A stretch of 64,000 bases of DNA. Origin: Oligoflexus sp. GTDB lineage: Bacteria > Bdellovibrionota_B > Oligoflexia > Oligoflexales > Oligoflexaceae. The position numbers and the translations under genes are program-made. The notes under the pieces were generated by a model that was not told where the DNA came from, ran no database searches, and saw only the letters and a list, made by a program, of their open reading frames with translations. The stretch covers positions 16,433 through 80,432 of the forward strand of contig NZ_DASTAT010000111.1 in NCBI RefSeq assembly GCF_035712445.1. The letters run 5' to 3'. Of this stretch, positions 1 to 8,811 are shown in pieces (the stretch's first letter is position 1; each line of letters opens with the position of its first letter).

Positions 1-139
1 AGTACCGATCAAGGCCGATCATAAAATGACTCTGGCCCAAATCCGTAAAGAGATGAACCGGAAGGAACTCAACCTGGAATTTGTGCGAGTGGACAACAGC
101 CTGCCGCGTCAGCACCTTGTTTTCTTCAAAAAGCGCTGA
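1..139 (+). CDS. C-terminal end of a class I SAM-dependent methyltransferase (partial)
   Basis: Only the last 45 codons lie in the window; the frame is open from base 2 and ends at TGA 137-139. The peptide has the pattern KMTLAQIRKEM, then about 20 residues, then LPRQHLVFFKKR. This resembles the extreme C-terminus of class I S-adenosylmethionine methyltransferases, where a helix beginning MTLAQ precedes the last beta strands. The catalytic and SAM-binding parts lie upstream of the window, so substrate and exact family cannot be given. The assignment rests on the C-terminal pattern alone. Confidence 0.45.
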   Translation, partial: VPIKADHKMTLAQIRKEMNRKELNLEFVRVDNSLPRQHLVFFKKR

Positions 140-357
140 CACCCTATCCCAAACCCGCGACACGTAGCGCCGTCAGCGCAAAACTGATTTGCTGTCGCCC
201 GTGTGGGTCCAAGGACGTCGCTATACTATTTTTCAGTAGTGATTCTGAAAATGTTAAAGTGATCAGGACAATCCATAGGTTTGTCGTTATGCGAGATCGT
301 AACGACCAGTCCCCCGTCAGTTTTTTGCATGCAAGACCCCTCACGTGCTGACGCTGC

Positions 358-636
358 TCATTTCATAGGTCCAGTAATGTCGATCCTTTTCAGATGTTTT
401 ATATGGGCTGCCATCAGCTCGATTCTTGATTGCAACGCCTTCCGAACAGGTACCCGCATAGAAAATATCGAGTTTCCTGAGGAGCAGCCGCCATGGCTCA
501 CTGAGGATTGTGTATTCACCGAACATTCAACAGTTTGGGGCACTTCATCCATAAAACGGACTGTCATCTCGTTCGCTTCGCTGACGGAGAGAGAAACCGT
601 TTCACCTTGAAGCGTAATATTACAGTCGAAGGGCAT
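358..636 (-). CDS. hypothetical protein, possibly the distal part of a broken gene
   Basis: A 92-residue frame that I do not recognise. It contains three cysteines and beta-rich wording (for example CNITLQGETVSLSVSE), which suits a small secreted or periplasmic protein, but it has no signal peptide and no clear ribosome binding site before ATG 636. In the same frame an in-frame TGA lies about 40 bases upstream. Reading continues sensibly across the short gap from the neighbouring 665-880 frame if one base is shifted, so this may be the C-terminal piece of a frameshifted gene rather than a protein of its own. Confidence 0.3.
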   Translation of the reverse strand: MPFDCNITLQGETVSLSVSEANEMTVRFMDEVPQTVECSVNTQSSVSHGGCSSGNSIFSMRVPVRKALQSRIELMAAHIKHLKRIDITGPMK

Positions 637-664
637 CGGCGATTGATGCTTGAGCTGTTGAGTC

Positions 665-880
665 TCAAGGAAGAAGAGTCATAGGGATCCAGATACCGGC
701 CGGCTTTCTGAAGAACTCATCCTCACTCAAGCAATGCTCCTGCGCATCTGAGGCTGTGTTAGGCCATTCCGAGAGGCCATCGGGAAAAGAGTAATAGAAT
801 CTTGTAAATTTATATCCTTCAACAGAAAGCTGACACTTGCCCAGAAGGTTTTGCACGGAACAGGACGCATGCCTTCCCAC
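665..880 (-). CDS. hypothetical cysteine-containing protein fragment
   Basis: A 71-residue frame beginning at a GTG. It has a natural-looking sequence (CSVQNLLGKCQLSVEG near the start, a third Cys further on), but no recognisable domain, signal peptide or convincing ribosome binding site. Upstream, the overlapping frame running from about 990 to 880 also reads like protein (DSRHVKIKQVAHYLSIWM). Downstream, the 358-636 frame follows after 28 bases. The three pieces lie on one strand in different frames, which suggests a decayed gene. Function unknown. Confidence 0.3.
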   Translation of the reverse strand: MGRHASCSVQNLLGKCQLSVEGYKFTRFYYSFPDGLSEWPNTASDAQEHCLSEDEFFRKPAGIWIPMTLLP

Positions 881-1030
881 ATGCTGAGGTCACTATCAAA
901 CCATAGAAGAGAATATTCAAGCTTCGCATCGCTCATCCATATCGACAGATAATGGGCTACCTGTTTAATCTTAACATGCCTCGAATCCATCGATCCAGGA
1001 GGTCGCGTTGAAGCGACTCTCGGATAAGCT

Positions 1031-1831
1031 TTAAGCGCCGAACTGAAAACCTGAGACTTCAAGCCCAAACATCTGATCGCTATAAACCTTCACGCCGCGC
1101 TCCTCACGCGCGGCCCCCACGGCGACCATCAGCGGAATCAGATGATCCTCGCGTGGATGAGCGAGCCTTGCGGCGGGAGCCGTCGCCCAGCGCAGAAGCT
1201 GATCATCACGCTCCTGACCGGTTCCCCGCGTGACCGCTTCGCTGAGCCAGGCATCAAACTGCTGCGACACAGGAATGGCGCGCGGCTGGCCAAACTCCCT
1301 GAGATTATGATAACTGAGCCCACTGCCGACGATCAGTATGCCTTCATCCCGCAAAGGTGCCAGCGCCTTGCCGAGATCCAGGTGCTCCTGCACATCATAG
1401 GCCTTCTTCATCGACAGCTGCACGATGGGAACATCCGCTTCGGGAAAACTCACCGCGAAAGGTACAAAGACGCCGTGATCATAACCGCGCTCGGCGTTCG
1501 ATGCAGATTGCAGTCCCGCCTTGTTTAAAAGTTCAAGCACACGCTGAACCAGGGCCGGCGAACCCTTCGCCGGATAGCGGATTTTATAGGTCTCCTCGGG
1601 GAAACCATAATAATCATAGAGCATCGGAGGCTCGGGATGGGTCATGACGGTGAAGTCCTTTTCCTCCCAATGACCCGAGATCACCAGGATGGCCTTGGGC
1701 TTTCCGCCCAGGGATGCTGGTATATTTTTTAGGTAATTCTGAAGCGCCAGATACGGATTTCGCGGACCGAAGTCCATCCAGGGCCACGGACCGCCACCAT
1801 GCGAAATAAAAAGCGTGGGCCAGCGTTTCAT
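1031..1831 (-). CDS. class III extradiol dioxygenase, LigB / 4,5-DOPA dioxygenase type
   Basis: The 266-residue product matches the YgiD/DOPA-extradiol family in length and layout. It has an N-terminal SHGGGPWPW metal-site loop, then SGHWEEKDF, a central YDHGVFVPF and a later DHLIPL segment. These histidines are the usual metal ligands and acid/base residues of the LigB fold, which opens catechol-type rings beside a hydroxyl. The start is supported by AAGGAG seven bases upstream. It lies 14 bp after a RutE-like reductase gene on the same strand, and both follow a LysR gene, so the three may form an aromatic-compound or aldehyde-detoxification unit. The substrate is not knowable from sequence. 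Confidence 0.85.
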   Translation of the reverse strand: MKRWPTLFISHGGGPWPWMDFGPRNPYLALQNYLKNIPASLGGKPKAILVISGHWEEKDFTVMTHPEPPMLYDYYGFPEETYKIRYPAKGSPALVQRVLELLNKAGLQSASNAERGYDHGVFVPFAVSFPEADVPIVQLSMKKAYDVQEHLDLGKALAPLRDEGILIVGSGLSYHNLREFGQPRAIPVSQQFDAWLSEAVTRGTGQERDDQLLRWATAPAARLAHPREDHLIPLMVAVGAAREERGVKVYSDQMFGLEVSGFQFGA

Positions 1832-1845
1832 GAGTGCTCTCCTTC

Positions 1846-2427
1846 TTACTTCAGAATTCGCGCCGCTTCATCAAAGGCAAGACGTGGGCTGCGCGGAAAC
1901 AGTTGACTCGCATCACCATAGCCAAGATTCACGAGCAGACTCGACTTCCAGCCTGTGTCTTTCAAGAAAGCGGCATCCACTGCGTCCTTGTCAAAGCCTG
2001 CCATAGGACCGGCATCCAGTCCATGCGCGCGTGCGGCCAGGATGAAATATCCATGCTGCAGGGCGCTGTTGTACTGCGCCGTTTCTTTCGCAAAAGCTTC
2101 GTTGCCGCTGAACCAGCCTTTGACATCCGCATGCGGAAAAAGCTTCGGCAGCTGCTCATAAAACTTCGGGTCATAGGCAAGGATCGCCGTCACAGGCGCG
2201 GTCCGGGTCTTTTCCACGTTGCCCGCCATCAGCGTCGGCAACAGCTTGTCTTTTTCCGGGCCGGCTGTAATGAAGATCACGCGGGCCGGCAGACAGTTGA
2301 CGCTGGTCGGTCCCCACTGCATCGTTTCGTAAATTTTTTGCAGGATCGCATCATCCACAGGACGATCGAGCCAGGCGCTGTGAGTCCGTGCATTTTGAAA
2401 GAGTTGGTCGAGGGGGATCGTTTTCAC
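1846..2427 (-). CDS. RutE/HadB-like nitroreductase (putative malonic semialdehyde reductase)
   Basis: The product has about 193 residues and is an FMN-dependent nitroreductase-fold protein of the RutE/HadB subfamily. Recognisable features are an Arg-rich N-terminal segment followed by a WGPTSVNCLPAR phosphate/FMN region and a C-terminal LGYGD segment. RutE reduces malonic semialdehyde to 3-hydroxypropionate in uracil breakdown, but members outside rut operons are usually general reductases and no other rut gene is present here. I chose GTG 2427 because AAGGAGT lies six bases before it; the longer ATG at 2454 would place that ribosome site inside the gene. Probably co-transcribed with the dioxygenase downstream. 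Confidence 0.85.
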   Translation of the reverse strand: MKTIPLDQLFQNARTHSAWLDRPVDDAILQKIYETMQWGPTSVNCLPARVIFITAGPEKDKLLPTLMAGNVEKTRTAPVTAILAYDPKFYEQLPKLFPHADVKGWFSGNEAFAKETAQYNSALQHGYFILAARAHGLDAGPMAGFDKDAVDAAFLKDTGWKSSLLVNLGYGDASQLFPRSPRLAFDEAARILK

Positions 2428-2546
2428 AGATGAACTCCTTTGTTCAACGTTCACTCCCTCACTCTACGGTAAAGTCGGGTTTGAACAATAGATGGGTTAA
2501 TCTGGAAAGATTGTCCATACAGGTGGACAATTGCAAATGTCGGATT

Positions 2547-3437
2547 CTATTCCGAAATAGTCCCATAGGAGGCCTTGAGAGCCACGGCACACTCATCCAC
2601 AAAGACCCGAACCTTGGGCTGCTGATAACGCTGCGCTGGATATACGAGGCTCATGGGATTGGTTTCACCCTTCCAATCCGCCAGCACACGCACCAGGCGT
2701 CCACTGGCCAAAGCCTCATGCACGAGCATATTCGGAATAAGAGCGAGACCGAGTCCTTCCTCGGCCAGCGCCATCAGAGTCGGGAATTCATCGACGGACA
2801 CGCGGCTTTCAATCGGTATGACAAAGGGTTTGCCGTTTTTAAAAAAGGTCCACTCGCTGCGCGCGGCAAAGCGGAGACAGTCATACTGCAAAAGATCGCG
2901 GGGATGCTTCAATCCACCGAGCCTCGCGGCATAGCCCGGAGCCGCCACCAGCAGCGATTCATTGCTGGCGACCCGCCGGGCGATCAGGCTGGAACTCTGC
3001 AAAGTTCCGCCGCGAATCGCCACATCCACGCCTTCACCGATGAGATCGACATAACGATTGGTCAGGAGCAGATCGACCTTGATGCCGGGATAGCGTTCCA
3101 AAAAGCCCTTCAAAAACTGCGCGAGAAACTTACCCATATTCACCGGACTCGTCACCACAAGGCGGCCCTGCGGCGTCGCCTGGCTGCGGGCCACGGCGTT
3201 TTCCGCGGCTTCAATGTCCGCCAGCGCCTGCGAACAGGCTCGAAAGAAGGCCTCGCCTTCTTCCGTCACGCTCAGCTTCCGCGTTGTGCGCTTCAGAAGG
3301 GTCACGCCCAGCCTTCTTTCCAAAGCCGCGACCTTGGCGCTCACCGTGGATTTGGGCGCCTCCAGGGCCCGAGCCGCGTGGGTGAAGCTCCCCGCTTGGA
3401 CAACCTTCACAAAGACTGCTACATCACTCATATCCAT
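2547..3437 (-). CDS. LysR-family transcriptional regulator
   Basis: A 296-residue LysR-type regulator. It has an N-terminal winged helix-turn-helix (about residues 3-62, containing GSFTHAARALEAPKSTVSAKVAALERRLG) and then a periplasmic-binding-protein-like effector domain to the C-terminus. The chosen ATG 3437 (MDMSD) is preceded by GGGGAGGG and gives the family's standard start; the longer frame to 3542 has no support and would run into the divergent gene. It lies upstream of the nitroreductase and dioxygenase genes on the same strand and diverges from the DUF2157 gene. LysR proteins commonly control adjacent or divergent genes, so either side could be its target. Confidence 0.92.
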   Translation of the reverse strand: MDMSDVAVFVKVVQAGSFTHAARALEAPKSTVSAKVAALERRLGVTLLKRTTRKLSVTEEGEAFFRACSQALADIEAAENAVARSQATPQGRLVVTSPVNMGKFLAQFLKGFLERYPGIKVDLLLTNRYVDLIGEGVDVAIRGGTLQSSSLIARRVASNESLLVAAPGYAARLGGLKHPRDLLQYDCLRFAARSEWTFFKNGKPFVIPIESRVSVDEFPTLMALAEEGLGLALIPNMLVHEALASGRLVRVLADWKGETNPMSLVYPAQRYQQPKVRVFVDECAVALKASYGTISE

Positions 3438-3519
3438 AGCGGACCCTCCCCTCGCAAGGCTTTCAAGTTTATAATGGGGAAGCGGACGCTGCATTAAGAA
3501 AGACGCGAGGGTATTCAGC

Positions 3520-4647
3520 ATGGCGCTCGGAAATCTCGACAAGCATCTGAGTGATTGGCAGAGCCAGGGTTTTCTGAGTCCTGAGCAGGCTGATCGTATT
3601 CGTCAGTATGAAGCCGATCGCGCGCCTCAATCGCGTCTGCTCACCGTTCTCACGATCCTGGCCGTGCTGTCCATTGGCCTCGGCATCATCAGTCTGATTG
3701 CCGCCAACTGGGATCAGATCCCGGCCTCGATCAAGCTTCTCAGCTATTTTTCGCTGATGCTGGCGCAGGTCTATGCCCTGCTGCGGTGGGATCCAAGACC
3801 CGGCGTCGTGCGCGAGGGCTTATATTTCCTGTATATCCTCTCCATTCTGGCTGGCATTGGACTCATCGCTCAGGTCTTTCATGTGCCGAGTGACGGCTGG
3901 CGCGGTCCCACGCTGTGGTCAGTCTTAAGCCTTGGGATCATGCTGCGAGCACGCACCGCACCCAGCGTTTTGCTCTGGTTCGGCGGCTTTAGCTGGGCCT
4001 GGCTCGGCTTTGTCTTTCAATCCTCGGCCCATGAGTTTCTGCGCCTGCAATGCTTTATGGCAAGCGTGGCCGTTCTTTGCATCATCGCCAGCTGGAAGGG
4101 TCGCTGGACACTGCCGGAACCGCAAAGGTCATTGACTTTGCATCTCGGTTCGCTCTTTGTCCTGGTCGTCGGCCCCTGGTGCCTGCTCGCCCGTTCTTCC
4201 CATGATGCCAGGACTGGTCTCGACTTCGCCGTGGCGCTGCTGCTGGCTGCTCTTTGGCTTTTTGTCCTGGCACGCCAGCTGAAAAAAACTCAGATGCTCG
4301 CCGCTGTGGTTGTCGCACTCGGATTTTTCGCCCGCTGGTGGATTGCGGATCTTGCCCAGCGCAATCTTTTGGAGCACTGGCCCAATTTCCTGGATACCGT
4401 GGTCTTCACCATCCAGCTGAGCGCGCTGGGCCTTCTCGCTCTTCACTGGGATCGCGGACGCATCTTCGATGGGCTGACCCTTTTGATGGCCGCCCGCATC
4501 TTCACTCTTTTCTTCACGCTCTTTGGAACCCTTTTTATGACCGGTGCCGGCCTTATCATATTCGGCATCATCGTCCTGGGCCTTCTGCGAGTCTGGTATC
4601 GTTACCATGATCGACTGCAATCGCGACTCAAGGGACTTTTGCAATGA
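3520..4647 (+). CDS. DUF2157 multi-pass membrane protein
   Basis: The 375-residue product has a soluble N-terminal segment (about residues 1-40, DWQSQGFLSPEQADRIRQYE) followed by ten or so hydrophobic helices. This is the DUF2157 arrangement, in which a short helical head precedes a membrane bundle and the LIAANWDQIP motif follows the first helix. The family has no established biochemical role. The stop overlaps the next gene's start as ATGA, and that partner belongs to the GDYXXLXY family. DUF2157 and GDYXXLXY proteins often occur as a pair, so the two probably form one membrane complex. Confidence 0.85.
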   Translation: MALGNLDKHLSDWQSQGFLSPEQADRIRQYEADRAPQSRLLTVLTILAVLSIGLGIISLIAANWDQIPASIKLLSYFSLMLAQVYALLRWDPRPGVVREGLYFLYILSILAGIGLIAQVFHVPSDGWRGPTLWSVLSLGIMLRARTAPSVLLWFGGFSWAWLGFVFQSSAHEFLRLQCFMASVAVLCIIASWKGRWTLPEPQRSLTLHLGSLFVLVVGPWCLLARSSHDARTGLDFAVALLLAALWLFVLARQLKKTQMLAAVVVALGFFARWWIADLAQRNLLEHWPNFLDTVVFTIQLSALGLLALHWDRGRIFDGLTLLMAARIFTLFFTLFGTLFMTGAGLIIFGIIVLGLLRVWYRYHDRLQSRLKGLLQ

Positions 4648-5186
4648 AAATACGCGCGACGACTCTTCTGATTTTTATTCTGCCCGTACTTGTCCTGGGA
4701 GCATGGACCCTGCGCCTTCGCTGGCAGGGAACGAGCGGCGTCACCGTGCAAATGCCCGTGGAGGGTTTTGATCCGCGTGATCCGATCTCGGGGCATTACG
4801 TGACCTGGCGTCTGGCCATGGGTCTTCATGATCCCTGCCGCCCGGGTTCCCAAGGTCTCATCGATCGTCAGGAGGAACGCTGCCTTTGTTTTGATGCCAA
4901 GGCTCAGCCCGAGCCCAACTGGGCGGGATCCTGCACGGATAAACCGATGGACTGCAGTCTTTATCTCCAAGGCGTCTGCCAATGGTCAGGCTTCATGGTG
5001 GGCGTGGAACGCTTTTATATACCGGAAGCGGACAGTGCCTGGCTCAAAGTCGTGCCTCCCAAAAGTCGGGTCCGCCTGACACTCACAGGCTCCGGCAAAG
5101 CCATGGTGAAGGAGTTTTTACCGGAAGGCCAGGACTATAAGGTCTGGATCCAACGCAAAAAAGCTGAACAGCCAACCGCCCCCTGA
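4644..5186 (+). CDS. GDYXXLXY-family membrane-anchored protein
   Basis: A 180-residue protein with one N-terminal membrane helix (residues about 5-24) and an exported domain. The family signature is recognisable in changed form: after DPRDPISG it reads GHYVTWRL where GDYxxLxY is usual, so the Asp is replaced by His here. It starts inside the stop of the DUF2157 gene (ATGA), a typical translationally coupled pair. Five cysteines fall in the central section, which may be disulfide-bonded in the periplasm. Biochemical function is unknown for the family. Confidence 0.75.
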   Translation: MKIRATTLLIFILPVLVLGAWTLRLRWQGTSGVTVQMPVEGFDPRDPISGHYVTWRLAMGLHDPCRPGSQGLIDRQEERCLCFDAKAQPEPNWAGSCTDKPMDCSLYLQGVCQWSGFMVGVERFYIPEADSAWLKVVPPKSRVRLTLTGSGKAMVKEFLPEGQDYKVWIQRKKAEQPTAP

Positions 5187-5292
5187 TGCCATGTTCCTGG
5201 ACAGGCGGCCCTTCTTAAGGGCCTGTAACGATTGACCTATAAATTGGCCCGCATCTTGTAAGACATGGGTACCGAATTGGAGAGGAACGACT

Positions 5293-6366
5293 ATGCGAAG
5301 ACTTGTTGCCCTTCTTGCTCTTTTGCTTGTGGCCCAGCCGGCCTGCAAACGCCGCTCTATGAAAGAAATCAATGTGAGTGACGGCCTGCCGTCATCGTCG
5401 GATCTTTCCACCGAAACGGATCTTGATAAACTCAAACAGGAACGCAATGCATTGATCGCCAAGCTGGAAGCCCAGCAGGTGGAAGGCGCGCGCCTGATTG
5501 CTGAGCTGACCCTCGAACGCGATGAATTGAACGCGCAGAAAGCCTCGGTGGAATTGGATATCAGCCGGCTGCAAAAAGAACTGGACGCCTCGACCACACC
5601 CGAGGAAAGGGCCCAGATCCAAATGAAACTGGATGCAGCCAACAAAGAACGTGAGGACCTGAATGGCAAGCTGCAGATGAATGCCGATACCATCAAGGAC
5701 CTTTTGAAAAAGATGGATGCCCTTTCTGCGGAAATCCGCAAGGCCAATGCCCAGATCTCGGACCTGAATCAACGCATCGAAGTTCTGGAAAAAGAACTGG
5801 CCATCGAGCGTTCGAAGGTCGAGACCATCAGCGTCTCGTCGCTGCCGAAAGCGGATGCTCCTGGGGCCACCAGCACGCCGTCACCCACACCGACCCCCAC
5901 GGCAACACCAGCGGGAACGCCCGCGGCCAACACCGGCTCGGTCAGCAAGATCGCCTGGCAATTCTATCGCATGAATGCCGACAACACGCAAACCTGCTTT
6001 GAATTCGGCAGCACCATCAGCGGCGCCTCGCTCCTCGGACTGCCGTGCGTGACGCCACCGCCGGTTCGCCAGCAATTCAAAACGGAAAGCTTTGGCTCAC
6101 GCTTTTTGCTGGTCGATCAAAGAACCCAGATGTGTGTACGCCTGGATTCAGCTGCGACCACGGCCGCTACAGCCCGCGTGTTGCTGGGCGCCTGCAAGCG
6201 CGGCGGTGACGTCGATGAGCTCTGGGAGTTCACGAGCGTCAACATCGAAACTGGAGAATTTCAGCTGAAAAGCGCGCGCACCGGAAGCTGTCTTCATATC
6301 GCCGACGATAAGAAGGTCGTCCAGGTGGCCTGTGGCCAGGCTGTGAATCTTCTGTCGGCTCCGTGA
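5293..6366 (+). CDS. secreted coiled-coil protein with C-terminal ricin-like domain
   Basis: The 357-residue product begins with a signal sequence ending near AQPAC, so it is probably a lipoprotein although the lipobox is imperfect. Residues about 40-185 form a long charged coiled coil. A Pro/Thr/Ser-rich linker follows (about 195-220, PSPTPTPTATP). The last 130 residues contain beta-trefoil-like ricin signatures with paired cysteines, such as SARTGSCLHIADD and VVQVACG. Ricin-type folds usually bind carbohydrate. GGAGAGGAACG precedes the start. The layout suggests a surface protein holding a sugar-binding head on a stalk; this is inference. Confidence 0.7.
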   Translation: MRRLVALLALLLVAQPACKRRSMKEINVSDGLPSSSDLSTETDLDKLKQERNALIAKLEAQQVEGARLIAELTLERDELNAQKASVELDISRLQKELDASTTPEERAQIQMKLDAANKEREDLNGKLQMNADTIKDLLKKMDALSAEIRKANAQISDLNQRIEVLEKELAIERSKVETISVSSLPKADAPGATSTPSPTPTPTATPAGTPAANTGSVSKIAWQFYRMNADNTQTCFEFGSTISGASLLGLPCVTPPPVRQQFKTESFGSRFLLVDQRTQMCVRLDSAATTAATARVLLGACKRGGDVDELWEFTSVNIETGEFQLKSARTGSCLHIADDKKVVQVACGQAVNLLSAP

Positions 6367-6459
6367 AGGCACGATCACGTTCCTGCTGCCATCCTGGGCA
6401 CGATCTTGCTAAGATAGGTGGATGTCCCATACCTGAAATCCGCCTATTTTGGACAAGCC

Positions 6460-8811
6460 ATGCTGAGTCTTTTCGAAACTTTGAGACTCCTTGCTCTCGC
6501 GTATATGATCCTGATCTCTGCGCCCGGCCACGCGGCCTCGCTCTGCAGCGGTCGGCACGATTTTCAAGGCAGCCAGAGCCTGGAGCTTGCGCCAGCGACT
6601 GATTGCACCTTTCAAACCAGCGAACCGCGGCTGGTGATCTTCATCAACTACACGCCCAAACACGAAAAGTCCTGGCTCCCGCAGATCGAATACGCGGTTA
6701 ACGGGCAGACGGTCGACCTGCCGACTTATAAATTCTATTTTATTCAGCTGCAGGCCCAGGATCAGATGACTTTTCGCAATGTCGGCGACCGAAACGTCAA
6801 TCTTTATTATTTCGCCGGGTCTTACTGGAGCCTTTGGATCTGGGCCTATTGCCTGATTGCCAGCACGCTGGGTGCCGCCATCGCGTTTGCTTACTACTTT
6901 TTATATAGGCGCATGGCCTATTTTCATCTGGCCTTCTTCTCCCTGACCACGGCTCTTTATAACATGCTGCATCCGACGGCCTTCACGCTCAATTACGTCT
7001 TCTTCTTTGTCATGGTGTCGAGTTACTTCAATATCGTTCTGGGTTTTCAGCGGCCGCAATGGAATCGGCGGATTCACTTCTTCACTCTAGGCTTCGCCGC
7101 GCTCTGGACTCTTTCTTTTTCAGCCTTTCCCTATGACATCAATATCAAGATCTCGATGATATCCAGCGTCACCGGCGTTCTTATCCTTTTGCTCTCGGCC
7201 TATAACCTTTGGAAGCGCCGGCGCATCATCATCTCAAGTTTCGCGCTGGCCAACACGCTCTTCATTTTCTACCTCGGCCTTGCCGAACGTCAGCACCTTT
7301 TTGCTGCGACCTTCTTTCAGTCGATCTTCATCTGCCTCATGACCTATCGGCTGCTCCAGACGGCCGTGGCCAATGAAAAGAAAGCTCTGGATGCCCAGGA
7401 AGCCATAGCCCTTAAAAATCAGGAGCTGGCGCAGATCAATGAATCCCTGGAATCCCGCGTCCTGGAGCAAACCGCCGATCTCAGAAAACAGACCGAGGAT
7501 CTTGCCATCCTTGCGCAATCGTCGCAGCGGATTTTTGAGAACATCGAAGAGGGCATCATCTGCTTTACGAGTGATTTCAAGGTTGAAAAGGCTTCAAGCT
7601 GGGCCGAGCGCGAGCTGAATATCAAAGTCGGCGATGACCTTCTGCCCTTCTTCGCGCGCATCGTGGCCAATGATGATCATAAGGCGGCCATGCTCCAGGG
7701 CCTGAGCCTCAGCATGGGCGCGGATGTCCTTCAATGGGAGCTGAATCGGCCCCAGTATCTGCAAAGGGTACAGCTCGGCAAGCGAACGCTGCAGCTCGAC
7801 TTTCATCCCATCATCCTCGATCAGAGCGTGCAAAGCGTGATCCTGACAGCGCAGGATAAAACGGAAGAGGTCCTGCATGAGGAGCAGGAGCAAAAGGCCG
7901 ATGCCCGCTTTCTGCGACTGATCCAAAAAGCGCGGGCCCTTATGAATGGCGGCACAGTCAGCCGCATGTTCCTGCATGAGGCGCAAAGCCTGACGCGTAA
8001 TCTGGAGCGTTTGCCGGAAGCGCCCCAGGCCGAGGCGCAGGTCCTGTTCCGCAATCTCCACACCATCAAAGGCGCCGCGCGTGCCGCCCAGTTCCACGAT
8101 ATCAGCACCCTGGCTCATCACCTGGAGAGCCTTTATCGGGAACGGCAGATGCCGCTGCTCGCGACCGGGATCGCGGCCCTCAAAACGGAAATCGAAGAGT
8201 ACACCCTGGCTCTGCGTGAAGTCTTCGGCAGCAGCGCGGACAAGGAACCGGCCCGTCGTCTTCTGGACTGCGTGCAGGCCCTGAAGTTGAGCATGGAAGA
8301 GCAGCTCGCTGCGCACGGCATTCACCTGAAGAGCCTGAAGGTCTTCGACGCGCTGGGTGTCCTGCCTTCCGGGATCAGCGAATGTCTGGTGCATGCCTTC
8401 AGCAATATCTGTGATCACGGCTATATTTTGCCGCTCAAAAAAGGCGCGAGCCAGCATGATGTCCATCTGAGCGTCGCTGGCTTCTATGAAGCTGAGCGTG
8501 CCGTCATTGAAATCCGTGATAACGGTCAGGGTTTGAATTGGAATCGCATCCGTGAACTTTGCTTTCAGCAGCGTTTTGTTCCGGAACGCGGTCGTCCGGC
8601 CAGCGACGTGCTCTTCCTCGATGGTCTGACCACCACCGACATCGTCAGCGAAAGCTCGGGTCGTGGCGTGGGTCTCAGCTTTATTCGTCAGGTCATCGGG
8701 GGCTTTGCCGCGGGGCAGGCCACCATTCTGGATAATGATGAAGGACCCGGAACACTGCTTCGTATCGAGTGGGCGGAAAGCGGACAGAATCGGACCCAGC
8801 GTGCGCAGTGA
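6460..8811 (+). CDS. CheA-like membrane sensor kinase with Hpt and HATPase domains
   Basis: A product of about 783 residues. It has a signal peptide, an exported beta-rich sensory domain (to about residue 120), about seven membrane helices (125-305, like 7TMR-DISM sensors), a coiled coil, a PAS-like region, an Hpt domain with LHTIKGAARA (phospho-His near 533), and a CheA-type HATPase with LVHAFSNICDHG, RDNGQGL and SGRGVGLSFIRQ. No CheW domain follows, so it is not a standard chemotaxis kinase. The frame can begin at GTG 6418, but ATG 6460 gives a clean signal peptide. It ends against a convergent hybrid kinase gene, with which it may exchange phosphate. Confidence 0.85.
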   Translation: MLSLFETLRLLALAYMILISAPGHAASLCSGRHDFQGSQSLELAPATDCTFQTSEPRLVIFINYTPKHEKSWLPQIEYAVNGQTVDLPTYKFYFIQLQAQDQMTFRNVGDRNVNLYYFAGSYWSLWIWAYCLIASTLGAAIAFAYYFLYRRMAYFHLAFFSLTTALYNMLHPTAFTLNYVFFFVMVSSYFNIVLGFQRPQWNRRIHFFTLGFAALWTLSFSAFPYDINIKISMISSVTGVLILLLSAYNLWKRRRIIISSFALANTLFIFYLGLAERQHLFAATFFQSIFICLMTYRLLQTAVANEKKALDAQEAIALKNQELAQINESLESRVLEQTADLRKQTEDLAILAQSSQRIFENIEEGIICFTSDFKVEKASSWAERELNIKVGDDLLPFFARIVANDDHKAAMLQGLSLSMGADVLQWELNRPQYLQRVQLGKRTLQLDFHPIILDQSVQSVILTAQDKTEEVLHEEQEQKADARFLRLIQKARALMNGGTVSRMFLHEAQSLTRNLERLPEAPQAEAQVLFRNLHTIKGAARAAQFHDISTLAHHLESLYRERQMPLLATGIAALKTEIEEYTLALREVFGSSADKEPARRLLDCVQALKLSMEEQLAAHGIHLKSLKVFDALGVLPSGISECLVHAFSNICDHGYILPLKKGASQHDVHLSVAGFYEAERAVIEIRDNGQGLNWNRIRELCFQQRFVPERGRPASDVLFLDGLTTTDIVSESSGRGVGLSFIRQVIGGFAAGQATILDNDEGPGTLLRIEWAESGQNRTQRAQ

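Noticed and set aside
5205-5235. Stem GGCCCTT/AAGGGCC after the GDYXXLXY gene as a terminator
   Set aside because: The stem is real (7 bp) but the three-base loop is not followed by a T-run, so termination cannot be claimed.
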